Shown here in pieces: positions 17,506 through 25,137 of a stretch of 64,000 nucleotides of DNA. The stretch lies in contig JAABRL010000022.1 of the NCBI GenBank assembly GCA_011390935.1, positions 1-64,000 of the forward strand, in the 5' to 3' direction. The translations under genes were made by a program, and so were the position numbers. The notes under the pieces are model-generated. The model searched no databases. It was not told the origin of the DNA and saw nothing but the letters and a program-made list of their open reading frames with translations. The DNA is from Gemmatimonas sp. (GTDB lineage: Bacteria > Gemmatimonadota > Gemmatimonadetes > Gemmatimonadales > Gemmatimonadaceae). Position 1 is the first letter of the stretch. The number at the start of each line of letters is the position of its first letter.

Positions 17506-17545
17506 CACACGGGGCCGCCGCGACGCATCGCGGCGGCCCCGTGTG
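17506..17545. terminator. Perfect 18-bp bidirectional hairpin between convergent genes
   Basis: CACACGGGGCCGCCGCGA at 17506-17523 pairs perfectly with 17528-17545 across a 4-base loop (CGCA). It begins 3 bases after the NmrA stop and ends 22 bases before the copper amine oxidase stop. There is no T-run on either side, so it would act by stem strength or as a transcript-end stabiliser. Confidence 0.75.
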
Positions 17546-17567
17546 TTGCAGCAACGGCTACGCGCGC

Positions 17568-19523
17568 TCAGTCGGGCGTCTTCGGCAGGTCCATTGCCGG
17601 ATTGCGCGAGAAGAAGCCCACCGGGCGAATCTCGAAGCTGTGCTTCGCCACGGGCATGAGCGGCCAATCTTCCGGGCGCGGCACGTGATGAAAGCCCATC
17701 GTGAGCCACGCCACGATGTCGGTATTCGCAATCGGCCGATTCGCGGCGGTCCACCTGGGCAGTCCCTCGCCGGCGGTGCTCATCGTGGGGTAGTCACCGG
17801 CCGCATACAGCTCGCGCTCGTTGTAGGGCGTCACCCAGAGCGTGTGATCGGTAAACCCCGCACGTCGCTGCAGATAATCATCGGGTGCGAGCAGGGTCAT
17901 CGCCCCGTGCCCGTCGATCTGATAGCCGGTGAATCCACCGTACGGCCCCGGCTTGGACGGATTCACGATACGCCAGATCTCCGGTGCATTCATCATGGAG
18001 TGCCGCTTCGCATCGCGTTCCCGCGCGGCCTCGTTCGTCTGCACGGTCCACAGGCTGCGACGCGGATTGTCGGCGGGCAGCGTCTGCGGCACAAGACGAT
18101 CCACGAGCAGCGAGTTCTGCGGCCCGTCCACGTCCAGGTCGAGCCGGAACGAGAAGAAGTGACTGTGGTTCACCCCCACACGATCGGCGGCCACGCGACG
18201 TCCATACGCATCGTCGCTTGCGGTGCCAGTCGCCGTTTTCGTCGCATCCATGCCACTCGCGCCGGCATCCATGCGTAGCGTGCCGTCCTGCTGGAACACC
18301 CAGTCGAAGAGGTAGTCGTAGTTGCCAGCCGTCATGAACATGCGCAGCACGAGATCGCGCTTGGGACGCGCTTCAATGACACTGCCACCTTCGCGTCCGT
18401 GACGCCACGCCACATCACCCGCTGACCGTTCGAACAGACACGCCGCGCGCATGCGCTCGCGCGGCTGTCCCTTGGCGGTGACCACCATCGCGTTGAAGTA
18501 CGTAGCGTACTCGGGGCACTCCACACCGGGTTCGAGACTGCTCGCAATGCCACCGAACAGCGCGGGGTAGGTGCCGAGGTCGAAGAAGCCCTGGTAGTTC
18601 CACGGGTCTTCCGCGTCCATGTACGGCACGAAGAGCTCGGAGAGCGAGCCCTGGTACATCACCGAGCGTGGTGCGCCGTTGTCGTTGTAGGACACGAGCG
18701 ACAGCACCACACCGCGCCTCGGGTCCACGCGAAACTGGAAGCTCCAGTTCTGCCAGCTCACCTGGTGTCCGTTCACCGTGAACGACGGACCCAGTGGCTG
18801 CTCCATGCGCACCGGGTTGCGCACGTCGCGCGTTGGTCCGATCGCTTCGGCGTCGAATGCGCCATACGGCCCGCCCATGGGGCGCACGCCACTGTCGGTC
18901 ACGCGCAGAATCTTCTTGTCGGTGAGGTCCACCACGATCACGAGCCCTTCGATCTCCGCGCCGTAGCCCGTGACGACGCCGCGATCATCGGCGCACGTGA
19001 CATGCACGGTGCGCTTACCGCGTTCTTCGGGCAGATCGAAGTAGCCGTGATTCGCGCCGCAGTTCACATGCGTGAAGTCGGTGATACCGCGCGCCTCAAT
19101 CGCACTCCGCACGCGTGCATCCTCGAGCACGAGTCCGCTCATGGCCCCGAACTCGGCGCCATACGTCATGAACTGTCGCGCCGGCACGGGCGTCCACGAC
19201 AGCACGCGATTGGCCGCGACGTCCACCACGGCTTCGTACCCGCTCTCCCCCTGCACCACGTGCACGAGTGCCTCTCGGCGGAACGGTTGCCCGGGGCGCC
19301 ACGCGAGTACCTCCGACTTCACCGGCTCCTTGAGGCCGACATACAGAAAGTTGGTGGTGGTATCGGTGCGACCCGACGCCACGAGGGCGTTGTAGATCGT
19401 CCAGTGTTCGCGACCGGATAGGCCGTCGAGCGGGTGCTGCGGTGCCTGCGCGCCGAGTGGGCACAGCAGGGCTGCGTGCGCGGCCACGCTGAGCGTGGCG
19501 AGCAGGCGCGGGAGGAGGCGCAT
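17568..19523 (-). CDS. Secreted copper amine oxidase
   Basis: A 651-residue exported enzyme that oxidatively deaminates primary amines to aldehydes using copper and a topaquinone made from its own tyrosine. The signal peptide ends near CPLGAQ. The cofactor site is AGNYDYLFDW near residue 400 (consensus N-Y-D/E-Y). The upstream catalytic-Asp region is YQGFFDLGTYP near 320. The three copper ligands fit NHSHFFSF near 452 and KHSFE near 627. All key residues appear intact. The length is typical of bacterial members. The start at 19523 is the first with a signal peptide. The 484-base gap upstream (19524-20007) holds no gene but two palindromic repeats. Confidence 0.9.
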   Translation of the reverse strand: MRLLPRLLATLSVAAHAALLCPLGAQAPQHPLDGLSGREHWTIYNALVASGRTDTTTNFLYVGLKEPVKSEVLAWRPGQPFRREALVHVVQGESGYEAVVDVAANRVLSWTPVPARQFMTYGAEFGAMSGLVLEDARVRSAIEARGITDFTHVNCGANHGYFDLPEERGKRTVHVTCADDRGVVTGYGAEIEGLVIVVDLTDKKILRVTDSGVRPMGGPYGAFDAEAIGPTRDVRNPVRMEQPLGPSFTVNGHQVSWQNWSFQFRVDPRRGVVLSLVSYNDNGAPRSVMYQGSLSELFVPYMDAEDPWNYQGFFDLGTYPALFGGIASSLEPGVECPEYATYFNAMVVTAKGQPRERMRAACLFERSAGDVAWRHGREGGSVIEARPKRDLVLRMFMTAGNYDYLFDWVFQQDGTLRMDAGASGMDATKTATGTASDDAYGRRVAADRVGVNHSHFFSFRLDLDVDGPQNSLLVDRLVPQTLPADNPRRSLWTVQTNEAARERDAKRHSMMNAPEIWRIVNPSKPGPYGGFTGYQIDGHGAMTLLAPDDYLQRRAGFTDHTLWVTPYNERELYAAGDYPTMSTAGEGLPRWTAANRPIANTDIVAWLTMGFHHVPRPEDWPLMPVAKHSFEIRPVGFFSRNPAMDLPKTPD

Positions 19524-19640
19524 GGCGGATGGGGTGGGAGGGGCCAACGCGGCGAACATACGGATCACGGGACCAACCCGCCAGCGCGGCGCTGACTGAA
19601 CGCGCCCCTCGCCTCCCCACGCGGATCGGTGATGGGGACG

Positions 19641-19775
19641 GCGAAAGACGCGAAGGCGCGATGGACGCGAAACAACGCGAACACGTCCCCTCAGATCCAC
19701 GAGACGATGGCGGGGTGAGACGTCGCAACGTCAACCTGCGGTGTTCGCGTTCATCGCGCCCATCGCGTCTTTCGC
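19641..19775. repeat. Large palindromic repeat, type A
   Basis: A 135-base imperfect inverted repeat. The left arm begins GCGAAAGACGCGAAGGCGCG and continues with the GCGAACAC block; the right arm is its imperfect complement, ending GCGTCTTTCGC. The centre is about 55 bases. It is followed by AACGCCCGCCCAACACA at 19784-19800, a 17-mer also found after the type B' element at 24318-24334. A solo half-arm is at 7842-7864. It lies in a gene-free gap and resembles a dispersed REP-like element. No transposase is nearby. Confidence 0.7.
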
Positions 19776-19840
19776 AGCTCCCCAACGCCCGCCCAACACA
19801 TCGCCTCCGGCTTCAATCACGACTCGCACGAAGCACGGCG

Positions 19841-19961
19841 AACTGCAACAGAGCGGTGCCAAGCAGGGAAGAAGAGATCAAGTGCTTACAAGGGTTCCGA
19901 GCGACAATGCCTTGTTCCCGCTTGATCCATTCTTCCCCCCTTCCCCAACTCGGTTGCAGTT
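19841..19961. repeat. Large palindromic repeat, type B (copy 1)
   Basis: A 121-base imperfect inverted repeat: it opens AACTGCAAC, has GGGAAGAAGAGATCAAG in the left arm and CTTGATCCATTCTTCCC in the right, and closes GTTGCAGTT. The centre holds a nested ACAAGG/CCTTGT pair. A second copy with the same arms lies at 24195-24313. AACGCCCG follows two bases after its end, as after the other copies. It would fold into a long hairpin in either DNA or RNA. Confidence 0.75.
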
Positions 19962-20007
19962 CCAACGCCCGACAGCAGCATCCGTCCGGACGAGCGTTTC
20001 AATCCAT

Positions 20008-20865
20008 TCATTGAACCCCTCCGTTCACCCCCACCGCCCCCTTCGCCTCCAGCACCCGCCGCCCCTCCGCGGACGCCACGAACGCCAGAAACCGCGCCAC
20101 GCCCGCGTGCGCATCACCGCGCGTGATCAGGTACGACGACCGCGTGAGCGTATAGCGCCCCTCGCGCACCGCCTCCACGCTCGGCATCACACCATCCAGC
20201 GCCATGGCGCGGATCGCGCCACCACTCTGCGCCGCAACGGTCGCGGTGGTGATGCCGATCGCGCCCTCGGTGTTCGTAATCGCACGCGCCATGTCGGCGG
20301 TTTCCTCCACGACCACGGCCGACGGCGTGATCACCACATCGTGCGCACACGCCACCCGGTCGCGCAGCACTTCCATGTCCACTTCGGCTTCGGGGCGCAC
20401 CACGAGCACGATCGGCAGGTCGCGTCCGTCGCCGAGCGGGCGCCACGATGTTTCGCGCCCCGCCAGCACATCGCACAACCGTGACGACGGCAATCCGTCG
20501 AGCGACACCGACGCCGCATGCACACCGAACACCACCGGCGTTTCAGCGATGCGATGCACCGGCAGCCCTTCCGCACGCAACGCCGCGGTGTCGAGGCCAT
20601 GGCTCGCGAGCGCGATGTCCATGCGCCCCGCGCGCAGCGAATCGAGCCGAGTGCGCGAGCCGAGCCCGTTGCCGAACGTGACCACACTGCCGGGCTCGGC
20701 GGCCATGTACGCCTCAGCGAGCGCGCGCGCGAGCGGCATCACGCCGTTGGAGCCGTCGATGTGCACGGGGGCGAGCGCGGCGTCAGTGTCATCACGCGTG
20801 GCCGCCGAGTCACCACCACACGCCGCGAGTGCGGCACACAGCAGTGCGAGTGCAAGTCGTCGCAT
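20008..20865 (-). CDS. PstS-like periplasmic binding lipoprotein
   Basis: A 285-residue protein with a lipobox (ALAACGG, Cys near 16). The mature part begins HIDGSNGVMPLARALAEAY, the ligand-loop pattern of the PstS/phosphate-type substrate-binding family, and continues with GNGLGSRTRLDSLRAGRMDIALAS and YTLTRSSYLI. No phoU or pst permease gene is beside it, so the ligand is uncertain. Its ATG overlaps the nitrilase stop (TGATG), so it is the last gene of the vapB-vapC-nitrilase operon. Confidence 0.8.
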   Translation of the reverse strand: MRRLALALLCAALAACGGDSAATRDDTDAALAPVHIDGSNGVMPLARALAEAYMAAEPGSVVTFGNGLGSRTRLDSLRAGRMDIALASHGLDTAALRAEGLPVHRIAETPVVFGVHAASVSLDGLPSSRLCDVLAGRETSWRPLGDGRDLPIVLVVRPEAEVDMEVLRDRVACAHDVVITPSAVVVEETADMARAITNTEGAIGITTATVAAQSGGAIRAMALDGVMPSVEAVREGRYTLTRSSYLITRGDAHAGVARFLAFVASAEGRRVLEAKGAVGVNGGVQ

Positions 20866-21824
20866 CAGTCAGTGAACTCCACGGTGCTCTGTCGGCGCCG
20901 GTCCACAATCAGACGCGTCACATCGGGGCGCGCGTAATGTCCGGCCGGATCGAAGGTCTGTCGTTCGCGCCGCACGAGGCCGTGGTGCAGCGTGGCCGTG
21001 ATGAGACACTCCGCGTCGGCTACCGGCTCCACCAGCCAGTTGCCATCGGGTGCGGCAATGCACGAGCCGCCGTTGGCCATCACGTCATCGCTCGCATCAC
21101 GCAGCACATCGGCAAAGGGGAGCATCTCGCCAATATCGTCGGCGCGCATGAGCGCACACGCCGACAGCACGTACGAGCGTCCTTCGCGGGCGATGAAGCG
21201 CGTGATGTCCTGCGTATTGCGCACGTTGCCGGGCCACGTGGCCACATGCAGGTCTTCGCCCTGCGCGTAGAGCGCCGCGCGCGGCAGCGGCATCCAGTTC
21301 TCCCAGCAGTTGAGCGCGCCCACGGTGAAGGGCCCCACCGGCGTGGTGCGCAGGCCGTGCCCGTCACCCGTGGCCCAGGCGAGCCGTTCTTCGTACGTGG
21401 GCATGAGCTTGCGGTGCGCCACCGCGATGCGCCCCTCGGTGTTCACCTGCACGAGCGTGCAGTACACCGAATGCCCACCGCGATCAGCCGGCCGTTCGAT
21501 CGTGCCCACGCACACATGTACGCCATGATCGGCCGCTGCCTCCTGCACACGATGCAGGTCGCCGCGCTCGAGGTCCACCGCCTGATCGAGATAGTGCGCG
21601 TGCAGCGCCTTCTGCAGCGGCGACTCGAAGCGCGCGCCATCGGTGCGCTCGAGCCAGAACGGATAGCCCGGCACGAGCGCCTCACCGAATGCCACGAGCT
21701 CGCACCCGTCGCGCGCGGCGCCCTCGATCCAGGTGCAGACCTTGTCGATCGTGGCATCACGATCGAGCCACACGGGCGCGATCTGCGCAATGCCAACGCG
21801 GAGGGTGTCGGAATCAGGGCTCAT
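20865..21824 (-). CDS. Nitrilase-superfamily hydrolase
   Basis: A 319-residue enzyme of the carbon-nitrogen hydrolase superfamily. The Glu-Lys-Cys triad is visible: E48 in FGEALVPGYP, K139 in HRKLMPTYEERL, and C173 in LNCWENWMPL. GALNCWENWMP is the form seen in true nitrilases and cyanide-type members rather than in amidases. ATG 21824 overlaps the vapC stop (ATGA), and its own stop overlaps the next start. It is cytosolic, with no signal peptide. Likely reaction: nitrile to carboxylate plus ammonia; the substrate is unknown. Confidence 0.88.
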   Translation of the reverse strand: MSPDSDTLRVGIAQIAPVWLDRDATIDKVCTWIEGAARDGCELVAFGEALVPGYPFWLERTDGARFESPLQKALHAHYLDQAVDLERGDLHRVQEAAADHGVHVCVGTIERPADRGGHSVYCTLVQVNTEGRIAVAHRKLMPTYEERLAWATGDGHGLRTTPVGPFTVGALNCWENWMPLPRAALYAQGEDLHVATWPGNVRNTQDITRFIAREGRSYVLSACALMRADDIGEMLPFADVLRDASDDVMANGGSCIAAPDGNWLVEPVADAECLITATLHHGLVRRERQTFDPAGHYARPDVTRLIVDRRRQSTVEFTD

Positions 21825-22225
21825 GCTGACGTCGTCGTTTTCGGTACATACCGCACTCCATCGAGGCCATCAAAATCGTCGTCCTGCGTCCACACGATAC
21901 CGCCCACGGCACGCGCGGTCGCGTACACCATGCTGTCGGCGAGCGGCAGTCCGTGCGTGTTGCCCAGCGAGGCGGCCGAGAGGGCGAGCGGCGCGTCGAG
22001 ATCCACCACGCGCCCCTGCTGCATCACGGCGATCGCCTGCAGCGCCGCGCCATCGCCGCGCTGTCGCGCCACCACCTTGAACACCTCGAGCAGGCACACG
22101 GCGGGCACCACGAGATGCTTCAGGTCCTCGATCGCCGCCGCGAAGGTGCCGGCCGTGGGCTCATCCGCGAAATAGGCCAGCCACGCCGACGAATCCACCA
22201 CGTTGGGCAGGGCGCGATTCACCAC
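21821..22225 (-). CDS. vapC: VapC-type PIN-domain toxin
   Basis: A 134-residue PIN-domain protein, expected to be a Mg-dependent ribonuclease toxin. The acidic residues of the active site are all present: D11 (VVDSSAWLAYF), E47 (CLLEVFK), D97 (LPLADSMVYA) and the D115-D117 cluster (TQDDDF). It begins nine bases after the VapB-type antitoxin gene ends. Its stop overlaps the start of the nitrilase gene, so the module drives a metabolic operon. Confidence 0.9.
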   Translation of the reverse strand: MVNRALPNVVDSSAWLAYFADEPTAGTFAAAIEDLKHLVVPAVCLLEVFKVVARQRGDGAALQAIAVMQQGRVVDLDAPLALSAASLGNTHGLPLADSMVYATARAVGGIVWTQDDDFDGLDGVRYVPKTTTSA

Positions 22226-22234
22226 GGCGATCGC

Positions 22235-22444
22235 TCACACGCGATCGGCATCGTCACGTACCACCGTGGTGTCGATCCCCTTGAGGAACCCGCGCAGGGC
22301 GCGCGCGGGCCGCAGCGGAATCAACTCCACGCGATCACCGTGCACGAGGGCCTGCACCTGCTGCCCTGGGCGCAGGCCGAGCCGCTCGCGAATCGCGCGC
22401 GGAATCACCACCTGGTACTTCGGCGAGATCGTCACCACATCCAT
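22235..22444 (-). CDS. vapB: SpoVT/AbrB-type VapB antitoxin
   Basis: A 69-residue protein beginning MDVVTISPKYQVVIPRAIRE, the swapped-hairpin AbrB fold of VapB/MazE antitoxins, followed by LGLRPGQQVQAL and HGDRVELIPL. The C-terminal tail would bind the VapC-type toxin encoded next. ATG 22444 is chosen over an in-frame start ten codons upstream because the AbrB fold begins here. ATCGAT palindromes upstream are possible operator sites but were not tested. It is divergent from the M28 peptidase gene. Confidence 0.9.
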   Translation of the reverse strand: MDVVTISPKYQVVIPRAIRERLGLRPGQQVQALVHGDRVELIPLRPARALRGFLKGIDTTVVRDDADRV

Positions 22445-22576
22445 GGCCCCTCCATCGATCGGGTTGGCGTACAACGAAACCTACATCGATCCGTCCGGCC
22501 CCGCCACGCGCTCGCCTTGCCCACCATCCCGCCCCGGGCCGAAGTTACGCCATACCCTTTCCTCAGCCCCTCCCCC

Positions 22577-24196
22577 ATGGCTCGACTTCGCCCACTCGCC
22601 GCGGCCGCCGCGTTCGCGCTCTCCGCGCTCACCCTCGCCACCGCGCCGCTCGCTGCCCAGTCCTTCCCCACCGACGACCCGGTCATCCGCCGCCTCTGGA
22701 CTCTCGGCATGGACTCCTCGCGCGTCCAGTCGCTCGGGCAGGTGCTGCTCGACTCGCTCGGACCCCGCATGAGCGGCACGCCCAACCAGAAGGCGGCCAA
22801 CGACTGGCTCGTGCAGACCTACGCCAGCTGGGGCATCGAAGCGAAGAATGAGCGCGTGGGCACCTGGCGCGGATGGCGGCGCGGGCACTCGCACATCGAC
22901 CTCGTCACGCCGCGCGTGCGCTCGCTCGAGGGCACCATGCTGGCCTACAGCCCGGGCACCGGCGGCCAGGCCATCACCGCGCCGGCCGTCGTGCTCCCAC
23001 GCTTCGCCGACAGCGCCGCCTTCGTGCGCTGGCTCCCCGAAGCGCGCGGCAAGCTCGTGCTCGTCTCCGCCCCCATGCCCACCTGCCGCCCGGTGGAGAA
23101 CTGGACCGCCAACGCCGAGCCGGCCGTGAAGGCCCGCATGGACTCCATGCGCTCGGCCGCCAACCGCGAGTGGGCCGGCCCCAACGTGCGCGGCACCGGC
23201 CACTCCCTGGCCCTCGGCTCCGGGTCGCTCGGCGTGCGCCTCGAAGAAGCGGGCGTGGCCGGCGTGATCACCTCCCGCCCCAAGGACGCGTGGGGCACCA
23301 TCGACATCTTCGAGAGCTACAACACCAAGGCCCCCGCCATCGCGCTCTCCTGCGAAGACTACGGCCTCGTGTTCCGTCTCGCGGAGAACAACCAGAGTCC
23401 CACGCTGCGCCTCGACCTCGATGCCGAGCTGCTCGGCGACCAGCCCATCTTCAACACCGTGGGCATGATCAAGGGCTCCACGAAGCCCAACGAGTACGTG
23501 GTGCTCTCGGCCCACTTCGATTCGTGGGACGGCGGCTCGGGCGCCACGGACAACGGCACCGGCACGCTGCTCATGCTCGAGGCGATGCGCATCCTCAAGC
23601 AGGCGTACCCCAACCCCACGCGCACCATCGTGGTGGGGCACTGGACCGCCGAGGAGAAGGGGCTGGTAGGCTCGCGCGCGTTCACCGAAGATCACGCCGA
23701 CATGCTGCCGGGCATTCAGGCCGTGTTCAATCAGGACAACGGCACCGGTCGCATTCTGCGCATCGGCGGCGGCGGCATGGTGAACTCGCCCAAGTACATC
23801 AACGCGTGGCTGGGCAAGCTGCCCACCGAGTTCCAGCAGCAGGTCACCTTCGGCGGCCCCGGCTCCCCGTCGGGCGGCGGCAGCGATGACGCCAGCTTCG
23901 CCTGCCACGGCGTACCGGCCTTCGGCCTGAGCGGCCACAGCTGGAACTACGGCCAGTATACGTGGCACACCAACCGCGACACCTATGACAAGGTCGTCTT
24001 CGACGAGATCAAGGGGAACGCCACGATCGTGGCCATGCTCGCCTACCTCGCCAGCGAGGAGCCCGAGAAGGTGTCACGCGAGCGCGTCGACCTCGCCGCC
24101 CGCGCCCAGGCCGGCGGCGCCGGCGGCCCGCCAGGCGCCATGACTTGGCCCGCGTGCCAGAAGGCACCGCGCCAGACGAATCCGCGGTTGCGGTAA
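22577..24196 (+). CDS. Secreted M28-family zinc aminopeptidase
   Basis: A 539-residue exported peptidase. The signal peptide ends TAPLAAQ. A protease-associated-like insert region precedes the catalytic domain. Two-zinc ligands and catalytic Glu are visible in order: H in SAHFDSWDGG (about 312), D in GATDNGTG (about 324), the Glu pair in TAEEKGLVG (about 357), D in FNQDNGTG (about 390) and H in YTWHTNRD (about 462). This is the M28 pattern. The C-terminal tail is rich in Gly/Ala/Pro. The stop codon overlaps the first bases of a 119-base palindromic repeat. Confidence 0.9.
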   Translation: MARLRPLAAAAAFALSALTLATAPLAAQSFPTDDPVIRRLWTLGMDSSRVQSLGQVLLDSLGPRMSGTPNQKAANDWLVQTYASWGIEAKNERVGTWRGWRRGHSHIDLVTPRVRSLEGTMLAYSPGTGGQAITAPAVVLPRFADSAAFVRWLPEARGKLVLVSAPMPTCRPVENWTANAEPAVKARMDSMRSAANREWAGPNVRGTGHSLALGSGSLGVRLEEAGVAGVITSRPKDAWGTIDIFESYNTKAPAIALSCEDYGLVFRLAENNQSPTLRLDLDAELLGDQPIFNTVGMIKGSTKPNEYVVLSAHFDSWDGGSGATDNGTGTLLMLEAMRILKQAYPNPTRTIVVGHWTAEEKGLVGSRAFTEDHADMLPGIQAVFNQDNGTGRILRIGGGGMVNSPKYINAWLGKLPTEFQQQVTFGGPGSPSGGGSDDASFACHGVPAFGLSGHSWNYGQYTWHTNRDTYDKVVFDEIKGNATIVAMLAYLASEEPEKVSRERVDLAARAQAGGAGGPPGAMTWPACQKAPRQTNPRLR

Positions 24197-24313
24197 CGGC
24201 AACAGAGTAGGGGAAGACGGGAAGAAGAGATCAAGCGTGACAAGGCATCACAACTCGGAGCCCTTGTTCCCGCTTGATCCATTCTTCCCGTCTTCCCCCA
24301 CTCGGTTGCCGTT
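24195..24313. repeat. Large palindromic repeat, type B (copy 2)
   Basis: A 119-base imperfect inverted repeat starting inside the M28 stop codon. It opens AACGGCAACAGAG, has GACGGGAAGAAGAGATCAAG on the left and CTTGATCCATTCTTCCCGTC on the right, and closes CTCGGTTGCCGTT. Arms match those of the copy at 19841-19961 almost base for base near the apex and differ compensatorily near the base (GGC/GCC here, TGC/GCA there). The shared tail AACGCCCGCCCAACACA follows at 24318. Position suggests it also ends the M28 transcript. Confidence 0.8.
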
Positions 24314-24333
24314 CAAAAACGCCCGCCCAACAC

Positions 24334-24375
24334 AACGCCCCCGACTCCATGCAAGGAATCGGGGGCGTTGCTTTT
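24334..24375 (+). terminator. Intrinsic terminator hairpin with T-run
   Basis: AACGCCCCCGA (24334-24344) pairs perfectly with TCGGGGGCGTT (24359-24369), followed by GCTTTT on the plus strand. It would stop plus-strand transcription from the M28 gene before it enters the opposing tRNA-Cys gene. Read on the minus strand it also follows the tRNA, but without a T-run. Confidence 0.8.
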
Positions 24376-24379
24376 CCAG

Positions 24380-24451
24380 AGGCGCCGGTCGGAATCGAAC
24401 CGACGAATGCCAGATTTGCAGTCTAGTGCCTTACCACTTGGCTACGGCGCC
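24380..24451 (-). tRNA. tRNA-Cys (GCA)
   Basis: A 72-base cloverleaf on the minus strand. The acceptor stem GGCGCCG pairs with CGGCGCC, with discriminator U. The anticodon loop reads CTGCAAA with anticodon GCA for Cys. The T-arm is GTCGG-TTCGATT-CCGAC. CCA is not encoded. The first ten bases overlap the 3' end of the MqsA-like gene, including its stop codon, so the two are probably on one transcript that must be processed. Confidence 0.95.
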
Positions 24452-24987
24452 GTGCTATCCCTGTAAGATGGCGCAGTCGCGTCGTCGGTGGAAGGGGCGT
24501 CCACCTCGCCCGCAACCTCCACCGCCGCCCCTTCGCCGCCAACCGCTTCCCGACCCGCCGGCACCACCCCGGCGCGCCCCACGCGATACTCGAACACCTC
24601 CGGGTCGCGAAGACTGCGCAGCAGCGCGTCCGCGTCGCGGTTTTGCAGGTACCGCCCCTTCTCCCACCCCGCCACGATGCCACGCGGCGTGCCGTAGCAC
24701 ACATCGGCCAGCTGCGCGCTCGTGAGCCCCAGCTCCTCGCGAAGCTGCCGGATCTCCTTGGGGCTCAGCAGGCCGTTCGCCGCCCGGATCTGTTCGGTGG
24801 CCGACTTTTCGGCCGCGTCCCGCTGTTCGATCGTGCGCTGCTCGTGCCCGCACTTCTCGCACCGGAAAAAATCCCGGTCCACCTCGGCCGCCATGCCGCT
24901 CAGTCGCACCGTGACCCGTTCCGTATGCTGCGCATACCGACCGCCGCAACCACGGTGCAGGGACCCTTCCAACGAGGACAGACTCAT
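24442..24987 (-). CDS. MqsA/YgiT-type zinc-finger HTH regulator
   Basis: A 181-residue regulator. The N-terminal third has Cys/His pairs that could bind zinc (HRGCGGRY, and FFRCEKCGHEQ near residue 42). It is followed by a helix-turn-helix of the XRE/MqsA kind (LLSPKEIRQLREELGLTSAQLA ... TPRGIVAGWEKGRYLQN, about 73-115). This arrangement is that of MqsA-family antitoxins and related regulators; no MqsR toxin gene is next to it. The tail after residue 135 is low-complexity. Unusually, its TAG stop lies inside the tRNA-Cys gene. Divergent from the EAL-HDOD gene across 150 bases. Confidence 0.75.
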   Translation of the reverse strand: MSLSSLEGSLHRGCGGRYAQHTERVTVRLSGMAAEVDRDFFRCEKCGHEQRTIEQRDAAEKSATEQIRAANGLLSPKEIRQLREELGLTSAQLADVCYGTPRGIVAGWEKGRYLQNRDADALLRSLRDPEVFEYRVGRAGVVPAGREAVGGEGAAVEVAGEVDAPSTDDATAPSYRDSTAP

Positions 24988-25137
24988 GTCGCTCCAGGGG
25001 AGAAAAACAGGGTGGCGCTCAGCGCCGATGACCCCGAAGTGTCGCAGGACGCACAGCCGCCGCGCCAGTGCAGATCGCGTTCAAGTCTTCTTCGGCGCCT
25101 GCCGATCTTCTTGGGCAGACCCCTACCCCTTGGATGC

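Noticed and set aside
19784-24334. GCCCAAC/GTTGGGC tail as integron attC core
   Set aside because: GCCCAAC fits RYYYAAC, but no paired GTTRRRY lies at the far end of the palindromes, genes are in mixed directions and no integrase is seen.
24334-24369. Hairpin as a regulatory RNA
   Set aside because: Perfect stem followed by GCTTTT on the plus strand is explained as a terminator.
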